Shown here one piece after another: positions 35,763-44,021 of a stretch of 64,000 nucleotides of DNA. This DNA is from a bacterium. GTDB taxonomy: Bacteria; UBP4; UBA4092; JAOAEQ01. Each line of letters opens with the position of its first letter. Position 1 is the first letter of the stretch. The notes below the pieces were generated by a model, which was not told the DNA's origin, ran no database searches, and saw only the letters and a list, made by a program, of their open reading frames with translations. The DNA lies in NCBI GenBank assembly GCA_026416715.1, contig JAOAEQ010000007.1, positions 41,658-105,657 of the forward strand, read 5' to 3'. Both the position numbers and the translations under genes were made by a program.

Positions 35763-37013
35763 TTATAATACCTTAAACATGTATTTGATGATTAATAGCC
35801 ATTCATTCGGGATAAAGTAATATATCGTACTTAATATTGAACCTATTAAAATACTGCTAACAATAAGAATTTTTCCGGCATCCTGGCCGCGAAGACTACC
35901 GAGCAATTTTGGTTCACGGGATAAATATGCACTTGCAGCATACAGTTCTTCTCCAATTAAAGTATAATCACAGGCAACAATGAAGAACGGCAGTTGATAT
36001 CGTGAATCTGTTCCGGCTACCTGAATAGCGCCTGTTGAAGCACCAGTTTCCGCCAGAATAATTGATTCAGCAGCAAATGTACCTAAAAAGAAATTCGCTG
36101 CCGGTTTTTCTCGTACCATAATTCCGTCAACAGCAGCTGTAAATCCAAACTGGTCTTCCGTGACATAGAAAATATCATTCGGATTAAATGCATCCGGTCT
36201 GCCAATGTTGAGATACGCCTCCTTCACTACTTCCTGACATACAGTCATGGCAATCGAATATCGGCACGGAACGATTATTCTTGAATCGTACGCTGCGACT
36301 TTTTTCGCTAAATGGCTTAAAATATTTACACTCGCTATCGTAGAGATACTATCCATATCGTATGCACCAGTAAGGTAGAGTATCGGTTTCCCCATTTCCG
36401 TAGCACGTCCGATAGCTTCATCAACTGCTTCCAATCCGGGAATACGGCGGATAAATAGGTTCGGGTCTTTTCGAGCGCGCTGAATGAAATAGTAGATAAA
36501 GAAAAATAATAATGCGGTTAGAATAAAATTATTTAACTTATTCCATTTAAACCAGTTCTGTTCCGGAATTGCGGTTACAATGTGCGGGTGAGTATAGACG
36601 GTGGTATCATTTGCTTGACTCATCCCCAGTTGATAGTAGAGTTGTATCGGTTTATTGGTAACCGTATCTATTGAGGCTTCTGCTTCGTAAAAATGCCATT
36701 GCTTATTGAGCTTAGAAAATCCGAAATAAGCTGGTGCGTCAGATTTATATGATTCAGTAGATTTAATTTCATCTACAGGGAAGAATGGTCCGGTAGAATT
36801 CGATGAAGTTGAAATAATATATTTTACATTCTCACCATCGCTCGGGGAGATTGTCCAAAGCAAAAGGATACTTTTCCCGTCATCGTTTGGAGTATCAATT
36901 GCTTCAAATTTCTCTGGGAGAACGAGTTGAACGGGTTGCGAAATAGCAATAGAAATTAACCTCAAAAAGAATATGGTAAGGATTAGATAAAAGAATCTAT
37001 GAGTATGTTTCAT
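35763..37013 (-). CDS. Membrane protein with fibronectin-like ectodomain and DUF6754-like domain
   Basis: 416 residues. A signal peptide (1-25) is followed by a beta-rich domain (about 30-155) with a fibronectin type III look, a membrane segment at about 162-180, a cytoplasmic domain at 185-375, and a last membrane segment at about 378-397. The cytoplasmic domain (GKPILYLTGAYDMDSIST, RIIVPCRYSIAMTVCQEVV, GFTAAVDGIMVREKPAANFF, ETGASTGAIQVAGT) resembles the family I remember as DUF6754; that name should be checked. No function is known. It follows the barrel-sandwich/KOW gene by 21 bases and overlaps in context with the other membrane genes of this cluster. Confidence 0.68.
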   Translation of the reverse strand: MKHTHRFFYLILTIFFLRLISIAISQPVQLVLPEKFEAIDTPNDDGKSILLLWTISPSDGENVKYIISTSSNSTGPFFPVDEIKSTESYKSDAPAYFGFSKLNKQWHFYEAEASIDTVTNKPIQLYYQLGMSQANDTTVYTHPHIVTAIPEQNWFKWNKLNNFILTALLFFFIYYFIQRARKDPNLFIRRIPGLEAVDEAIGRATEMGKPILYLTGAYDMDSISTIASVNILSHLAKKVAAYDSRIIVPCRYSIAMTVCQEVVKEAYLNIGRPDAFNPNDIFYVTEDQFGFTAAVDGIMVREKPAANFFLGTFAAESIILAETGASTGAIQVAGTDSRYQLPFFIVACDYTLIGEELYAASAYLSREPKLLGSLRGQDAGKILIVSSILIGSILSTIYYFIPNEWLLIIKYMFKVL

Positions 37014-37034
37014 TCAAAATTCTAGGTTCTGGAT

Positions 37035-38165
37035 TTATCCTTCAATAATTTCTACATTAGCTCGAGGTAATACGATACGTTGTCCATCCAGAAGTTCAAC
37101 CTCAAGAACCCGTACCTTTGCTTCCGTTTCGATTTGCTGTAATTCTGGTGGTAATGCGATAATTTTGCCGATTTTCCCAAAGTAGGGTTCGCGTATCACC
37201 CGAATTTGGTCGCCAATTTTAATGCCAGTACTTTGTGAAAAATCAATATTTTTTACCATACTACCCTCAGTTTTTGCAAGAGAAATTATTATTTCTGGTC
37301 GCATAACCCCAGCTCGGATTTGTGTTCTACCACTGATTGACGCTCGTTTCCCTTGATGTGATTTCAATAACTCAAATGTGCGCTGTGCCATCGAAATCTT
37401 GCCAAATCCTTCGGTAATAATTAACGTTGCGGTTACATCTTCATCTCCGGTAATCGCTACCCCGAGTTCATATCCTAACCATTCTTTAAGATCCTGCGCA
37501 TTAATACCACCGAGAATAATTCCGGTTACACCAAACTCAATTGCCTTCTTTAACGTTTTACCATCAATAAAGGAACCGCCAACAATAATTTTTCCTTGGA
37601 GCTCAGGATGAAGTTTATCGATTGTAAGTGGTTCATCAGGTGAGTTAACTACTGTTTGGAGAATGCCAGCTCGTTCACCGCCGATACCAAAAATCCCTTG
37701 GATAAAAGTTGCTTCAGTAACAATTTCTGCGCCTAAGCCCGGTATGATTTCTTTCACTTCTCCATCCAGATACGATAAGAGTTCAACGTGTCGTGGTGGT
37801 TTCCGTAAAAGAACCTGGCCAGTAATATGCGAAATACTCTCGACAGTACCCGTTATTGGCGATTTAACGGTGGTTTTAAACCATTTAATAATCGGTTTGT
37901 TTTCCGCTATCGGTTCTCCTTCCTGAACAGAGTCACCTTCTTTTTTGAGCATATATTCGTGGATATCTTCCGGTGCAATACTCAACTGGTTAACAACGTT
38001 AACCGCAAGGACTTCATTCGGCAGCTCGGTTCGGGCAATAATTGTTTCCGCCTTAACTATATCTCCAGGTTTAACTAATACTTCTCCAGGTATCGGTAGC
38101 GTGCGAGTTTTCGTTACCACGGTTCGTTCCATTACTTGTAAACCGGGGGTATATGCATGTGCCAT
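37035..38165 (-). CDS. Barrel-sandwich (lipoyl-like) and KOW-like domain protein of the MutL-linked cluster
   Basis: 376 residues, no signal peptide. The first 130 residues contain two short hybrid-motif stretches typical of biotinyl/lipoyl or RnfC-like barrel-sandwich folds (LPIPGEVLVKPGDIVKAETI and VKSPITGTVESISHITGQ), but without a lipoylation or biotinylation lysine motif. The middle (about 160-290) has alternating strands with GGSFIDGKTLKKAIEFGVTG, and the C-terminal 65 residues (KIGDQIRVIREPYFGKIGKI ... LPRANVEIIEG) look like a KOW/SH3-type barrel. The function is unknown. It lies between the split MutL gene pair and the DUF6754-like membrane protein. Confidence 0.68.
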   Translation of the reverse strand: MAHAYTPGLQVMERTVVTKTRTLPIPGEVLVKPGDIVKAETIIARTELPNEVLAVNVVNQLSIAPEDIHEYMLKKEGDSVQEGEPIAENKPIIKWFKTTVKSPITGTVESISHITGQVLLRKPPRHVELLSYLDGEVKEIIPGLGAEIVTEATFIQGIFGIGGERAGILQTVVNSPDEPLTIDKLHPELQGKIIVGGSFIDGKTLKKAIEFGVTGIILGGINAQDLKEWLGYELGVAITGDEDVTATLIITEGFGKISMAQRTFELLKSHQGKRASISGRTQIRAGVMRPEIIISLAKTEGSMVKNIDFSQSTGIKIGDQIRVIREPYFGKIGKIIALPPELQQIETEAKVRVLEVELLDGQRIVLPRANVEIIEG

Positions 38166-38267
38166 AATTATTACCTAGCTTCTCATTTTTATCTCTCTGC
38201 TGCGATTATGAATTTCTGATTTACCTATTATTGAATTTTATTCATTCGTATTTATGTTTTTAAAATT

Positions 38268-38663
38268 TTAATATTTCGGATAAACATTTAACGCTTGATT
38301 CCATTTCGTCAGTTGTTCCTGTCGTTCTTTATGGTCAGAAGATAATTTTAACGGACGCCCTCGTGTATCAATCACAATACCGACAACGCCGCCAGTAACT
38401 TTCTGGATGACCGTTTTACCAGAACCTTCACCGACGTTAAATCCTCGCATCGGCCGCACTTCGATAGTTGCTGATTTCTCTAACGGTAGCGGATGCAAAA
38501 CTATTTCACCCGGTGGTAGCCGATGCTCTATAATGTTTCCATCGTCGAAAGTGAGTTTATACTCGACACAGTCCTGTCCAGATTTCCCTTCGCCACTAAC
38601 CGCAATGCACGTCCCTAAATTTATCAAACAATCTTTTTCAAACTTCTGTAGCGGCAGTGTCAT
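38268..38663 (-). CDS. Detached C-terminal domain of the MutL-family protein
   Basis: 131 residues that continue the preceding MutL-type protein in a different frame, overlapping it by 26 bases. Its start reads MTLPLQ and then KFEKDCLINLGTCI, which reads naturally as the continuation of the upstream protein's end (NDTAATEV). The rest is a small beta-rich domain ending GGVVGIVIDTRGRPLKLSSDHKERQEQLTKWNQAL. I infer that relatives carry this domain fused. Its own ATG at 38663 has AGGAG about 15 bases upstream, so independent translation is possible; so is a +1 shift at the GTT-TGA stop site of the upstream gene, or a simple indel in the assembly. Confidence 0.65.
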   Translation of the reverse strand: MTLPLQKFEKDCLINLGTCIAVSGEGKSGQDCVEYKLTFDDGNIIEHRLPPGEIVLHPLPLEKSATIEVRPMRGFNVGEGSGKTVIQKVTGGVVGIVIDTRGRPLKLSSDHKERQEQLTKWNQALNVYPKY

Positions 38664-40062
38664 TCACACTCGCTAACACTCCTAAATGTGGCATCATAAA
38701 GATACTATCAACAGCTAATCGCGTGACCCCTTCTGGTTGAAAGGCATCTATCATCATTAACATCGATTGTACCCGACGCGGTGCATGAGATAACACGCCG
38801 CCACTGCCGATTAGCAGATGCAAATCCAGCATATTAATTAACGTTTGTCCGGATTCGGTTTGCTTGAATGAATCAGCAATTGACCGTTCTTGTTGAACTC
38901 CTTTTAATCCAACCGCTAACGATTTATGTTGTTCAAAAGCGAGCCGAAGTGCTTCGCGAGATATCGCTTGTTCGATAATCAGTTCTTTTAATGATTGCGG
39001 GATAGTCGTCGGCCGAATCATTTTATTTTTTATCCGGTTACGCAAGTCTTCAGGGTCGATGTCAAAGGGTAACCAACGAAGAATATTATCGAGCCCAGCT
39101 TCAGCGAGAACATTAGAGATACTATAACTCATTCCAAGATTAGCGCTTACGGTTCGATTGAATATTTTTTGGAATACCGAAAAGACATCCGTAGTCGCTC
39201 CACCGATATCAACGCCGATAACGTTTATATTTTCTTTCTTGGCAACGGTTTCGATAAGATTGCCAACCGCAGCCGGAGTCGGCATAATTGGAACCTCAAC
39301 CCATTCTTTGAGTTTTCCATATCCCGGTGCTTGAGCCATAACATGTTCCATAAACAACTCTTGGATTTTTTGGCGCGCAGGAAAAAGATTTTCTACCTCC
39401 AATTGCGGTCGAATATTATCGGTTATAACCAGGTCAACAATTTTGCCTAATACTCGTTCAACTTCCGGTCGTGCATCTTTATTGCCGGCGTAAATTATTG
39501 GAAGTCGGAAGGTATGTCCAAGTCGTGGTTTCGGATTCGCTGCTGCAATATATTCCGCTAGTTCAACGACATGGGCAATAGTTCCTCCATCAGTTCCGCC
39601 GGATAACAAAATCATATCCGGCCGGAATCCGCGGATACGTTCGATTTTCTGATGCGGGAGTCGTCCATCATTTGACGCAAGTACATCCATAACAATTGCA
39701 CCTGCACCAAGCGCAGCACGTTGTGCGCTTTCCGCTGTCATTGTTTTGACCGCACCAGCCACTAACATCTGCAATCCGCCACCAGCACTCGAAGTAGAAA
39801 TGTATATATCGACACCAATGTTTCCTTGTGCAGGATGAATTATCTTTTCTCCGTCAAGGATTTTGCGACCTGAAAGCTCTTCAACTTCAGCAATTGCATT
39901 TAAAACACCGCGGGTCACATCATTGAATGGCGCTTCAACCGTAGTCGGCGCTTCACCACGATACGTCTGCCGGTACTCACCATTCTTTTTTTCAATCAGA
40001 ATCGCTTTAGTCGTTGTACTGCCACAATCAGTAGCGATGATAACATTTAGATTCTCATACAT
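38638..40062 (-). CDS. MutL/GlmL-family ASKHA-type ATPase
   Basis: 474 residues. IIATDCGSTTTKAILIEK near the N-terminus and NVIGVDIGGATTDVFSVF near residue 280 are the two phosphate loops of the actin/Hsp70/sugar-kinase fold. MILLSGGTDGGT and LLIGSGGVLSHAPRRVQSM are also typical of the family named after GlmL (MutL), an accessory protein of glutamate mutase. There is no mutase (mutE/mutS) gene here, so the mutase role does not transfer; in this cluster it is more likely the ATPase of an unknown membrane system. The frame ends at a TGA in a GAA-GTT-TGA-AAA context and the missing C-terminal domain is encoded by the overlapping next gene. Confidence 0.82.
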   Translation of the reverse strand: MYENLNVIIATDCGSTTTKAILIEKKNGEYRQTYRGEAPTTVEAPFNDVTRGVLNAIAEVEELSGRKILDGEKIIHPAQGNIGVDIYISTSSAGGGLQMLVAGAVKTMTAESAQRAALGAGAIVMDVLASNDGRLPHQKIERIRGFRPDMILLSGGTDGGTIAHVVELAEYIAAANPKPRLGHTFRLPIIYAGNKDARPEVERVLGKIVDLVITDNIRPQLEVENLFPARQKIQELFMEHVMAQAPGYGKLKEWVEVPIMPTPAAVGNLIETVAKKENINVIGVDIGGATTDVFSVFQKIFNRTVSANLGMSYSISNVLAEAGLDNILRWLPFDIDPEDLRNRIKNKMIRPTTIPQSLKELIIEQAISREALRLAFEQHKSLAVGLKGVQQERSIADSFKQTESGQTLINMLDLHLLIGSGGVLSHAPRRVQSMLMMIDAFQPEGVTRLAVDSIFMMPHLGVLASVNDTAATEV

Positions 40063-40130
40063 AACGTTACCGATATTAATACATTGAATTGGATTCTATC
40101 CAATTAATGAATGTTCATTTGAATCAATGC

Positions 40131-40517
40131 CTATTCGGAAGCATCAGCTTGTACTGCTTGTTCGATTCGCTGAATGAAAAGTTCTATTCCATCCCGATGT
40201 TCAAGAATTTCGATAATTTTCTGATAATCTTCCTGTTTAAAAAACGGGCTTAAAAACGGCTCGATAACTATTAACGCTTGACTCCCGATAAAGTTTAACG
40301 GGGTCATAGATTGCAGCGCGATAATAGCAGGTGCTGCTAGCCGACGTTTGACAATAAACTCTGCCGCTTTATCCAAAATCGCATAATCCTTATCTGCTGG
40401 TAATGGCTCCTGTTGAACAGCAAACGCCTGTTTGAACTTCCGTTTTATCTTATACCATCTGTTCGATTCCATTTTATCATCAATTGTGGATTTTAGATGT
40501 TGACTTGTGTTTGACAT
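40131..40517 (-). CDS. Small soluble protein of the MutL-linked cluster, 128 residues
   Basis: Uncharacterised; no signal peptide or membrane segment. The N-terminal 45 residues are basic and the rest is predicted helical, with a hydrophobic central stretch APAIIALQSMTPLNFIGSQALIVIEPFL and an acidic end (EILEHRDGIELFIQRIEQA). The start might be the ATG 15 codons later. It lies six bases after the PH-like gene and 68 bases before the MutL-type ATPase gene, so it probably belongs to the same operon. Confidence 0.65.
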   Translation of the reverse strand: MSNTSQHLKSTIDDKMESNRWYKIKRKFKQAFAVQQEPLPADKDYAILDKAAEFIVKRRLAAPAIIALQSMTPLNFIGSQALIVIEPFLSPFFKQEDYQKIIEILEHRDGIELFIQRIEQAVQADASE

Positions 40518-40523
40518 TTGGAT

Positions 40524-40967
40524 CTAGTCAGAAGTAAAATCTGCGTTTTGTACTCTAGCTTTTATATACTCGATGATTACCTCTTTATCTTTACCCAGCA
40601 GAACGAAATGCCCGCGAAAGGTATCCAGCCAATGCGGACGAGAAAATGGAGATAATTGTACCCCAGTTTTACAGATATAGTAACTTTTAAACTCGCTCCA
40701 TTTTCGTAGCGTTGTTCTTCCAAGAAAAGTTATCTGAATTCCATCGTTATTAATCCGATATTCTGTTGGGAAAAAATACCGTAGTAACGAACTGATTAAA
40801 ACTACGAACGATACTCCAGTTAAAAAAGGTTCTTTGAAACTCGATTGAACAATACCGATAACAATAATTAAAAACAAAACTAATGCTACTGATTTAACCC
40901 AGTGCTCTTTAAACGGATGCACTTTCCAGACGAGCGGTAAATTTTCTAAATCAACCACAGAGGCCAC
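40524..40967 (-). CDS. Membrane protein with bacterial PH-like domain, 147 residues
   Basis: Two membrane segments (about residues 25-43 and 48-66) precede a soluble domain TEYRINNDGIQITFLGRTTLRKWSEFKSYYI and so on, which resembles bacterial PH-type domains of small membrane proteins. The start is uncertain: GTG codons at 40967 and 40958 both lie inside a repeated CCACAGAG motif and no ribosome-binding site is visible. It is the first gene of the MutL-linked run, after a 263-base spacer with hairpins. Confidence 0.65.
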   Translation of the reverse strand: MASVVDLENLPLVWKVHPFKEHWVKSVALVLFLIIVIGIVQSSFKEPFLTGVSFVVLISSLLRYFFPTEYRINNDGIQITFLGRTTLRKWSEFKSYYICKTGVQLSPFSRPHWLDTFRGHFVLLGKDKEVIIEYIKARVQNADFTSD

Positions 40968-40971
40968 AGAG
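40955..40971. repeat. Tandem CCACAGAG motif at the start of the PH-like gene
   Basis: CCACAGAG at 40955-40962 and again at 40964-40971 with one G between. On the minus strand the copies supply both candidate GTG start codons of the PH-like gene. The motif recalls the ACCACAGAG/CACAGAG words in the inverted repeats at 1604 and 13503. Confidence 0.55.
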
Positions 40972-41087
40972 TTTAACGATAAAATTAAACGCCTAAATAT
41001 ACTTTAAGAGTAAATATTTTATCATAAGTAGACAAGGATTGAAAACATAAAAAATTTATTCTGAAAAGATTTTATTAAATTGAATAA

Positions 41088-41158
41088 TGGAGTGAAACCA
41101 GTGAGGCTTTGACCCACACTGGTTCTCCTCCAGTATAGATTCTATCTCCGAATAGAAT
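41088..41158. other. Two-hairpin structured element between the UroD-like and PH-like genes
   Basis: A nested stem (TGGAG 41088-41092 with CTCCA 41128-41132, outside AACCAGTG 41096-41103 with CACTGGTT 41117-41124) is followed by a second stem ATTCTAT (41139-41145) with ATAGAAT (41152-41158). No T-run follows on either strand. It could be a structured leader RNA of the MutL-linked operon, a processing site or a palindromic repeat. I do not recognise a known riboswitch class. Confidence 0.5.
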
Positions 41159-41230
41159 AGCCAAGAATGTCTAACTATAATAAAATCAGTAGATTATATT
41201 TAAGAGAATTTTAAAAATAGTGGGTTTGGG

Positions 41231-42328
41231 TTAGCTGTAAGGATAGAATCCAGATTTCCAGCCTTCATCAAGCATGGTTAAGTAGTTTTGCACTGGGATA
41301 TAGTTTGCAACACTATTGCCCGTTCCGAACGCATATCCGCCACCAGGTGCACAATTTCGGAGAATGTTGCGGACATACTTGCGAATCTTCGGTTCATCCG
41401 CTTGGCAAAGAAAATCAACATCAACTCCGCCAAGAATACTGATTCGGTGGCCATATTTCTTTTTCGCTTCGGTAACCGGCATAATTGCATCTTCAAATGA
41501 ATGTTTGCCATCAAATCCGAGGGAAATAATATCATCCATAACTGTATCTAAATTTCCGCAAGAATGAAGTAAAATCGGTTTTTCTTTAGCGTGGCAGATA
41601 TCAATCAGTTTCTTATGCCAGGGGAAAACATATTTTCGTAACATTTCCGGCGAAATCATCGTACCATGTTTATGCCCCATATCGTCTCCGATGAAAAACA
41701 TTCCGACATGGTCGAAATCCGCCATCGTTTGATATAAACTCACAAAGAAATTCCCAATTTTATCAAAAAGCGATTGGATGAGTGGTTCATCATCGTAAAG
41801 CAGATAGGAGAATTTCGTATATCCGGTTAACCACATAACGTATTCGAGGATTCCGGACGTTTGCCCGATAATTCCCATTCCTTCCGGCAGGAATTGCATG
41901 ATTTTTTCGAAACTCGAATAATCAACCGATTCCGGTTTAGGCCAGGGATAGTTCTCGAAATCTTGCCAGTTTGCAATCATCCCGTTTTCTTCATCGATAT
42001 AAAATCGGTCGGATTTAGCGAGTTCTGCAGTATTCTGGGTATGAATTCGTGCGAATTCCATCGTAAATTGCGGGCTAAGATGGACATAATCGAAACCGGT
42101 TATATAGCGGAACTCTACATTCTTTTTTAGCCAGTTCAATTCAGCAACAGTATCTCCCGGTTGCGGGATAGGAATAGGTTCTCCCAGAATCGTTTCGATT
42201 ATTTCTATATCCGCAAACAATTCAATAAACGGAACTCGGTCAGGTTCACCTTGCCGAAAAACCGCTTTTTTTAACCGATTAAAATCTGGATTTGGTTGTA
42301 TAGAAAGCATAAGGTTTTTCCACGACAA
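41231..42328 (-). CDS. Uroporphyrinogen-decarboxylase-like (corrinoid methyltransferase-type) protein
   Basis: 365 residues of the UroD fold. The zinc-ligand motif is seen in ILLHSCGNLDTVMDDIISLGFDGKHSFED (His-x-Cys), and RISILGGVDVD is followed by the later conserved region; these features are shared with MtaA/MtbA-type methyltransferases rather than with HemE, whose substrate arginines are not apparent. Such proteins move methyl groups between corrinoids, methanol-type substrates and thiols, but no corrinoid protein gene is adjacent. It follows lpd by 66 bases on the same strand. The substrate is unknown. Confidence 0.82.
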   Translation of the reverse strand: MSWKNLMLSIQPNPDFNRLKKAVFRQGEPDRVPFIELFADIEIIETILGEPIPIPQPGDTVAELNWLKKNVEFRYITGFDYVHLSPQFTMEFARIHTQNTAELAKSDRFYIDEENGMIANWQDFENYPWPKPESVDYSSFEKIMQFLPEGMGIIGQTSGILEYVMWLTGYTKFSYLLYDDEPLIQSLFDKIGNFFVSLYQTMADFDHVGMFFIGDDMGHKHGTMISPEMLRKYVFPWHKKLIDICHAKEKPILLHSCGNLDTVMDDIISLGFDGKHSFEDAIMPVTEAKKKYGHRISILGGVDVDFLCQADEPKIRKYVRNILRNCAPGGGYAFGTGNSVANYIPVQNYLTMLDEGWKSGFYPYS

Positions 42329-42394
42329 TTATGAAATTTAAGAAAGTAATAATTTATTTGATTAAACCTATATGGGGTATGATAAACCTCCTTT

Positions 42395-43792
42395 CTACTT
42401 TTTAGGCAGATGGATTGCTTGATTGTGGACATCATGAGCAGATTCGCTAATCGCTTCTGCGAACGTCGGATGCGTATGAATTAATCTACTGAGGTCGGTT
42501 GCAGTCGCATTAAGCTGCATAGCTAATGCCGTTTCGTGAATCAATTCAGTAGCGTGCGCGCTGCAAATATGGACGCCCAGAATTTTATCCGAAGTCGCAT
42601 CTGCAATGATTTTCACTAGTCCATCAATTTCATTAACCGCATGCGCTTTTCCGAGTGCGCGCAATGGGAATCTACCGATTTTTACCTGATACCCTTGTTC
42701 TATCGCTTCTTTTTCCGTTAAACCGACTCTACCGATTTCCGGATTAGTGAATATTCCCCATGGAGTAACGCGATAATCCATCGTTCGATGCCCGCCGATA
42801 GCATTTTCCGCAGCAACGATCCCTTCCCTAGACGCTATATGCGCTAACATTAGTTTTCCAATAACATCGCCGATAGCATAGATTCCTGGAATATTCGTTT
42901 CCATTTTATCGTTAACAATAATCGCACCTTTTTCGTTCTGCTGAATTCCAAGTTCCGCGAGTCCGAGATTATCCACATTAACTTTTCGACCGACGCTAAC
43001 GAGGATTTTTTCGACTTCAATCGTTATGCCGTTCGATAATTGCACTCGCAATAGGCCATTTTCTAGTTTAGTGAATGTGCTAACTTGGGTGGCAGTGAAT
43101 AAAGGAATTTTCCTTTTTTGAAACTGCCGTTCGATAAGCTGACTGATTTCCTCATCTTCATTTGGTAATGGGCGTGGCATCAATTCGACAGCAGTTATTT
43201 GGACGCCTAATGTCTGGAAAAGAAACGCAAATTCGCAACCGATAACTCCTGCGCCGACAATCAACATGCTTTTTGGCAATCCAGAAAAATTTAATGCAAT
43301 ATCGCTAGAGATAATATTATTTCCATCAAGGGTGAGATTCGGCAAATCAGCTGGGCGAGAACCGGTCGCAATGATAATGTTATCAGTAGTAATTTGGGTA
43401 ATTGTTCCGTCGGGTAGGGTGATTTGAATTTGATGCGGATTGAGTAGTTTCCCAGTTCCTTTAATTAACTCAATCTGATAACTTTTAAATAACGATTTAA
43501 TCCCGCCAACGTTAATCGCGACGACTTTGTTTTTCCGTGCTAACATTTTCGCATAATTCGGACGGACAATACCTTGGATTTCAATACCTAATTCATCCGC
43601 TTGGTGCAGTTTATCCAGCAATTGCGTTGTCGCTATCAGAGTTTTGGTTGGAATACAACCCCGATTAAGACACGTTCCACCAACTTCATCTTGTTCGATA
43701 ACGCAGACTTTTGCACCTAGTTGTGCTGCACGAATCGCTGCGACATACCCTCCAGGACCACAACCGATAATAACTATTTTATAATCGTTCAT
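42395..43792 (-). CDS. lpd: Dihydrolipoyl dehydrogenase
   Basis: 465 residues. GCGPGGYVAAIRAAQLG is the FAD-binding loop, GGTCLNRGCIPTK holds the redox-active Cys41 and Cys46, IVGAGVIGCEFAFLFQ the NAD-binding loop, and HTHPTFAEAISESAHD near the C-terminus the catalytic His-Glu pair. The enzyme reoxidises dihydrolipoamide in 2-oxoacid dehydrogenases or the glycine cleavage system. None of those partner genes lies in the window. Divergent from the Na/Pi transporter gene. Confidence 0.95.
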   Translation of the reverse strand: MNDYKIVIIGCGPGGYVAAIRAAQLGAKVCVIEQDEVGGTCLNRGCIPTKTLIATTQLLDKLHQADELGIEIQGIVRPNYAKMLARKNKVVAINVGGIKSLFKSYQIELIKGTGKLLNPHQIQITLPDGTITQITTDNIIIATGSRPADLPNLTLDGNNIISSDIALNFSGLPKSMLIVGAGVIGCEFAFLFQTLGVQITAVELMPRPLPNEDEEISQLIERQFQKRKIPLFTATQVSTFTKLENGLLRVQLSNGITIEVEKILVSVGRKVNVDNLGLAELGIQQNEKGAIIVNDKMETNIPGIYAIGDVIGKLMLAHIASREGIVAAENAIGGHRTMDYRVTPWGIFTNPEIGRVGLTEKEAIEQGYQVKIGRFPLRALGKAHAVNEIDGLVKIIADATSDKILGVHICSAHATELIHETALAMQLNATATDLSRLIHTHPTFAEAISESAHDVHNQAIHLPKK

Positions 43793-43955
43793 AAGTCAAC
43801 CTAAAAATATTCTTAATTGAAAACTAAAATAGATAAAATAATCTTATTGGTTTTTTAGTTGTCCGCTATTTCTTTGAAATTAAATATTATTTAAATATCA
43901 TAATCTATATTATTATATTTTTTCTACTAGTATATTTTTCCTCCGATGACTTGAT

Positions 43956-43984
43956 TTGCAATTAATTCAACTCCTGCGTATAAT
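43956..43984 (+). promoter_or_regulatory. Sigma-70-type promoter of the Na/Pi cotransporter gene
   Basis: TTGCAA at 43956-43961 and a perfect TATAAT at 43979-43984 with the ideal 17-base spacer, placing the transcription start about 31 bases before the ATG at 44022. AAAGGGA serves as a modest ribosome-binding site. Confidence 0.65.
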
Positions 43985-44021
43985 TTTATATACTTTATAA
44001 TGATAATGCGAAAGGGATTGA

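Noticed and set aside
38638-40062. Calling this gene glmL, the glutamate mutase accessory protein
   Set aside because: No glutamate mutase subunit genes are present, and its neighbours are an unrelated membrane cluster; only the family name is kept.
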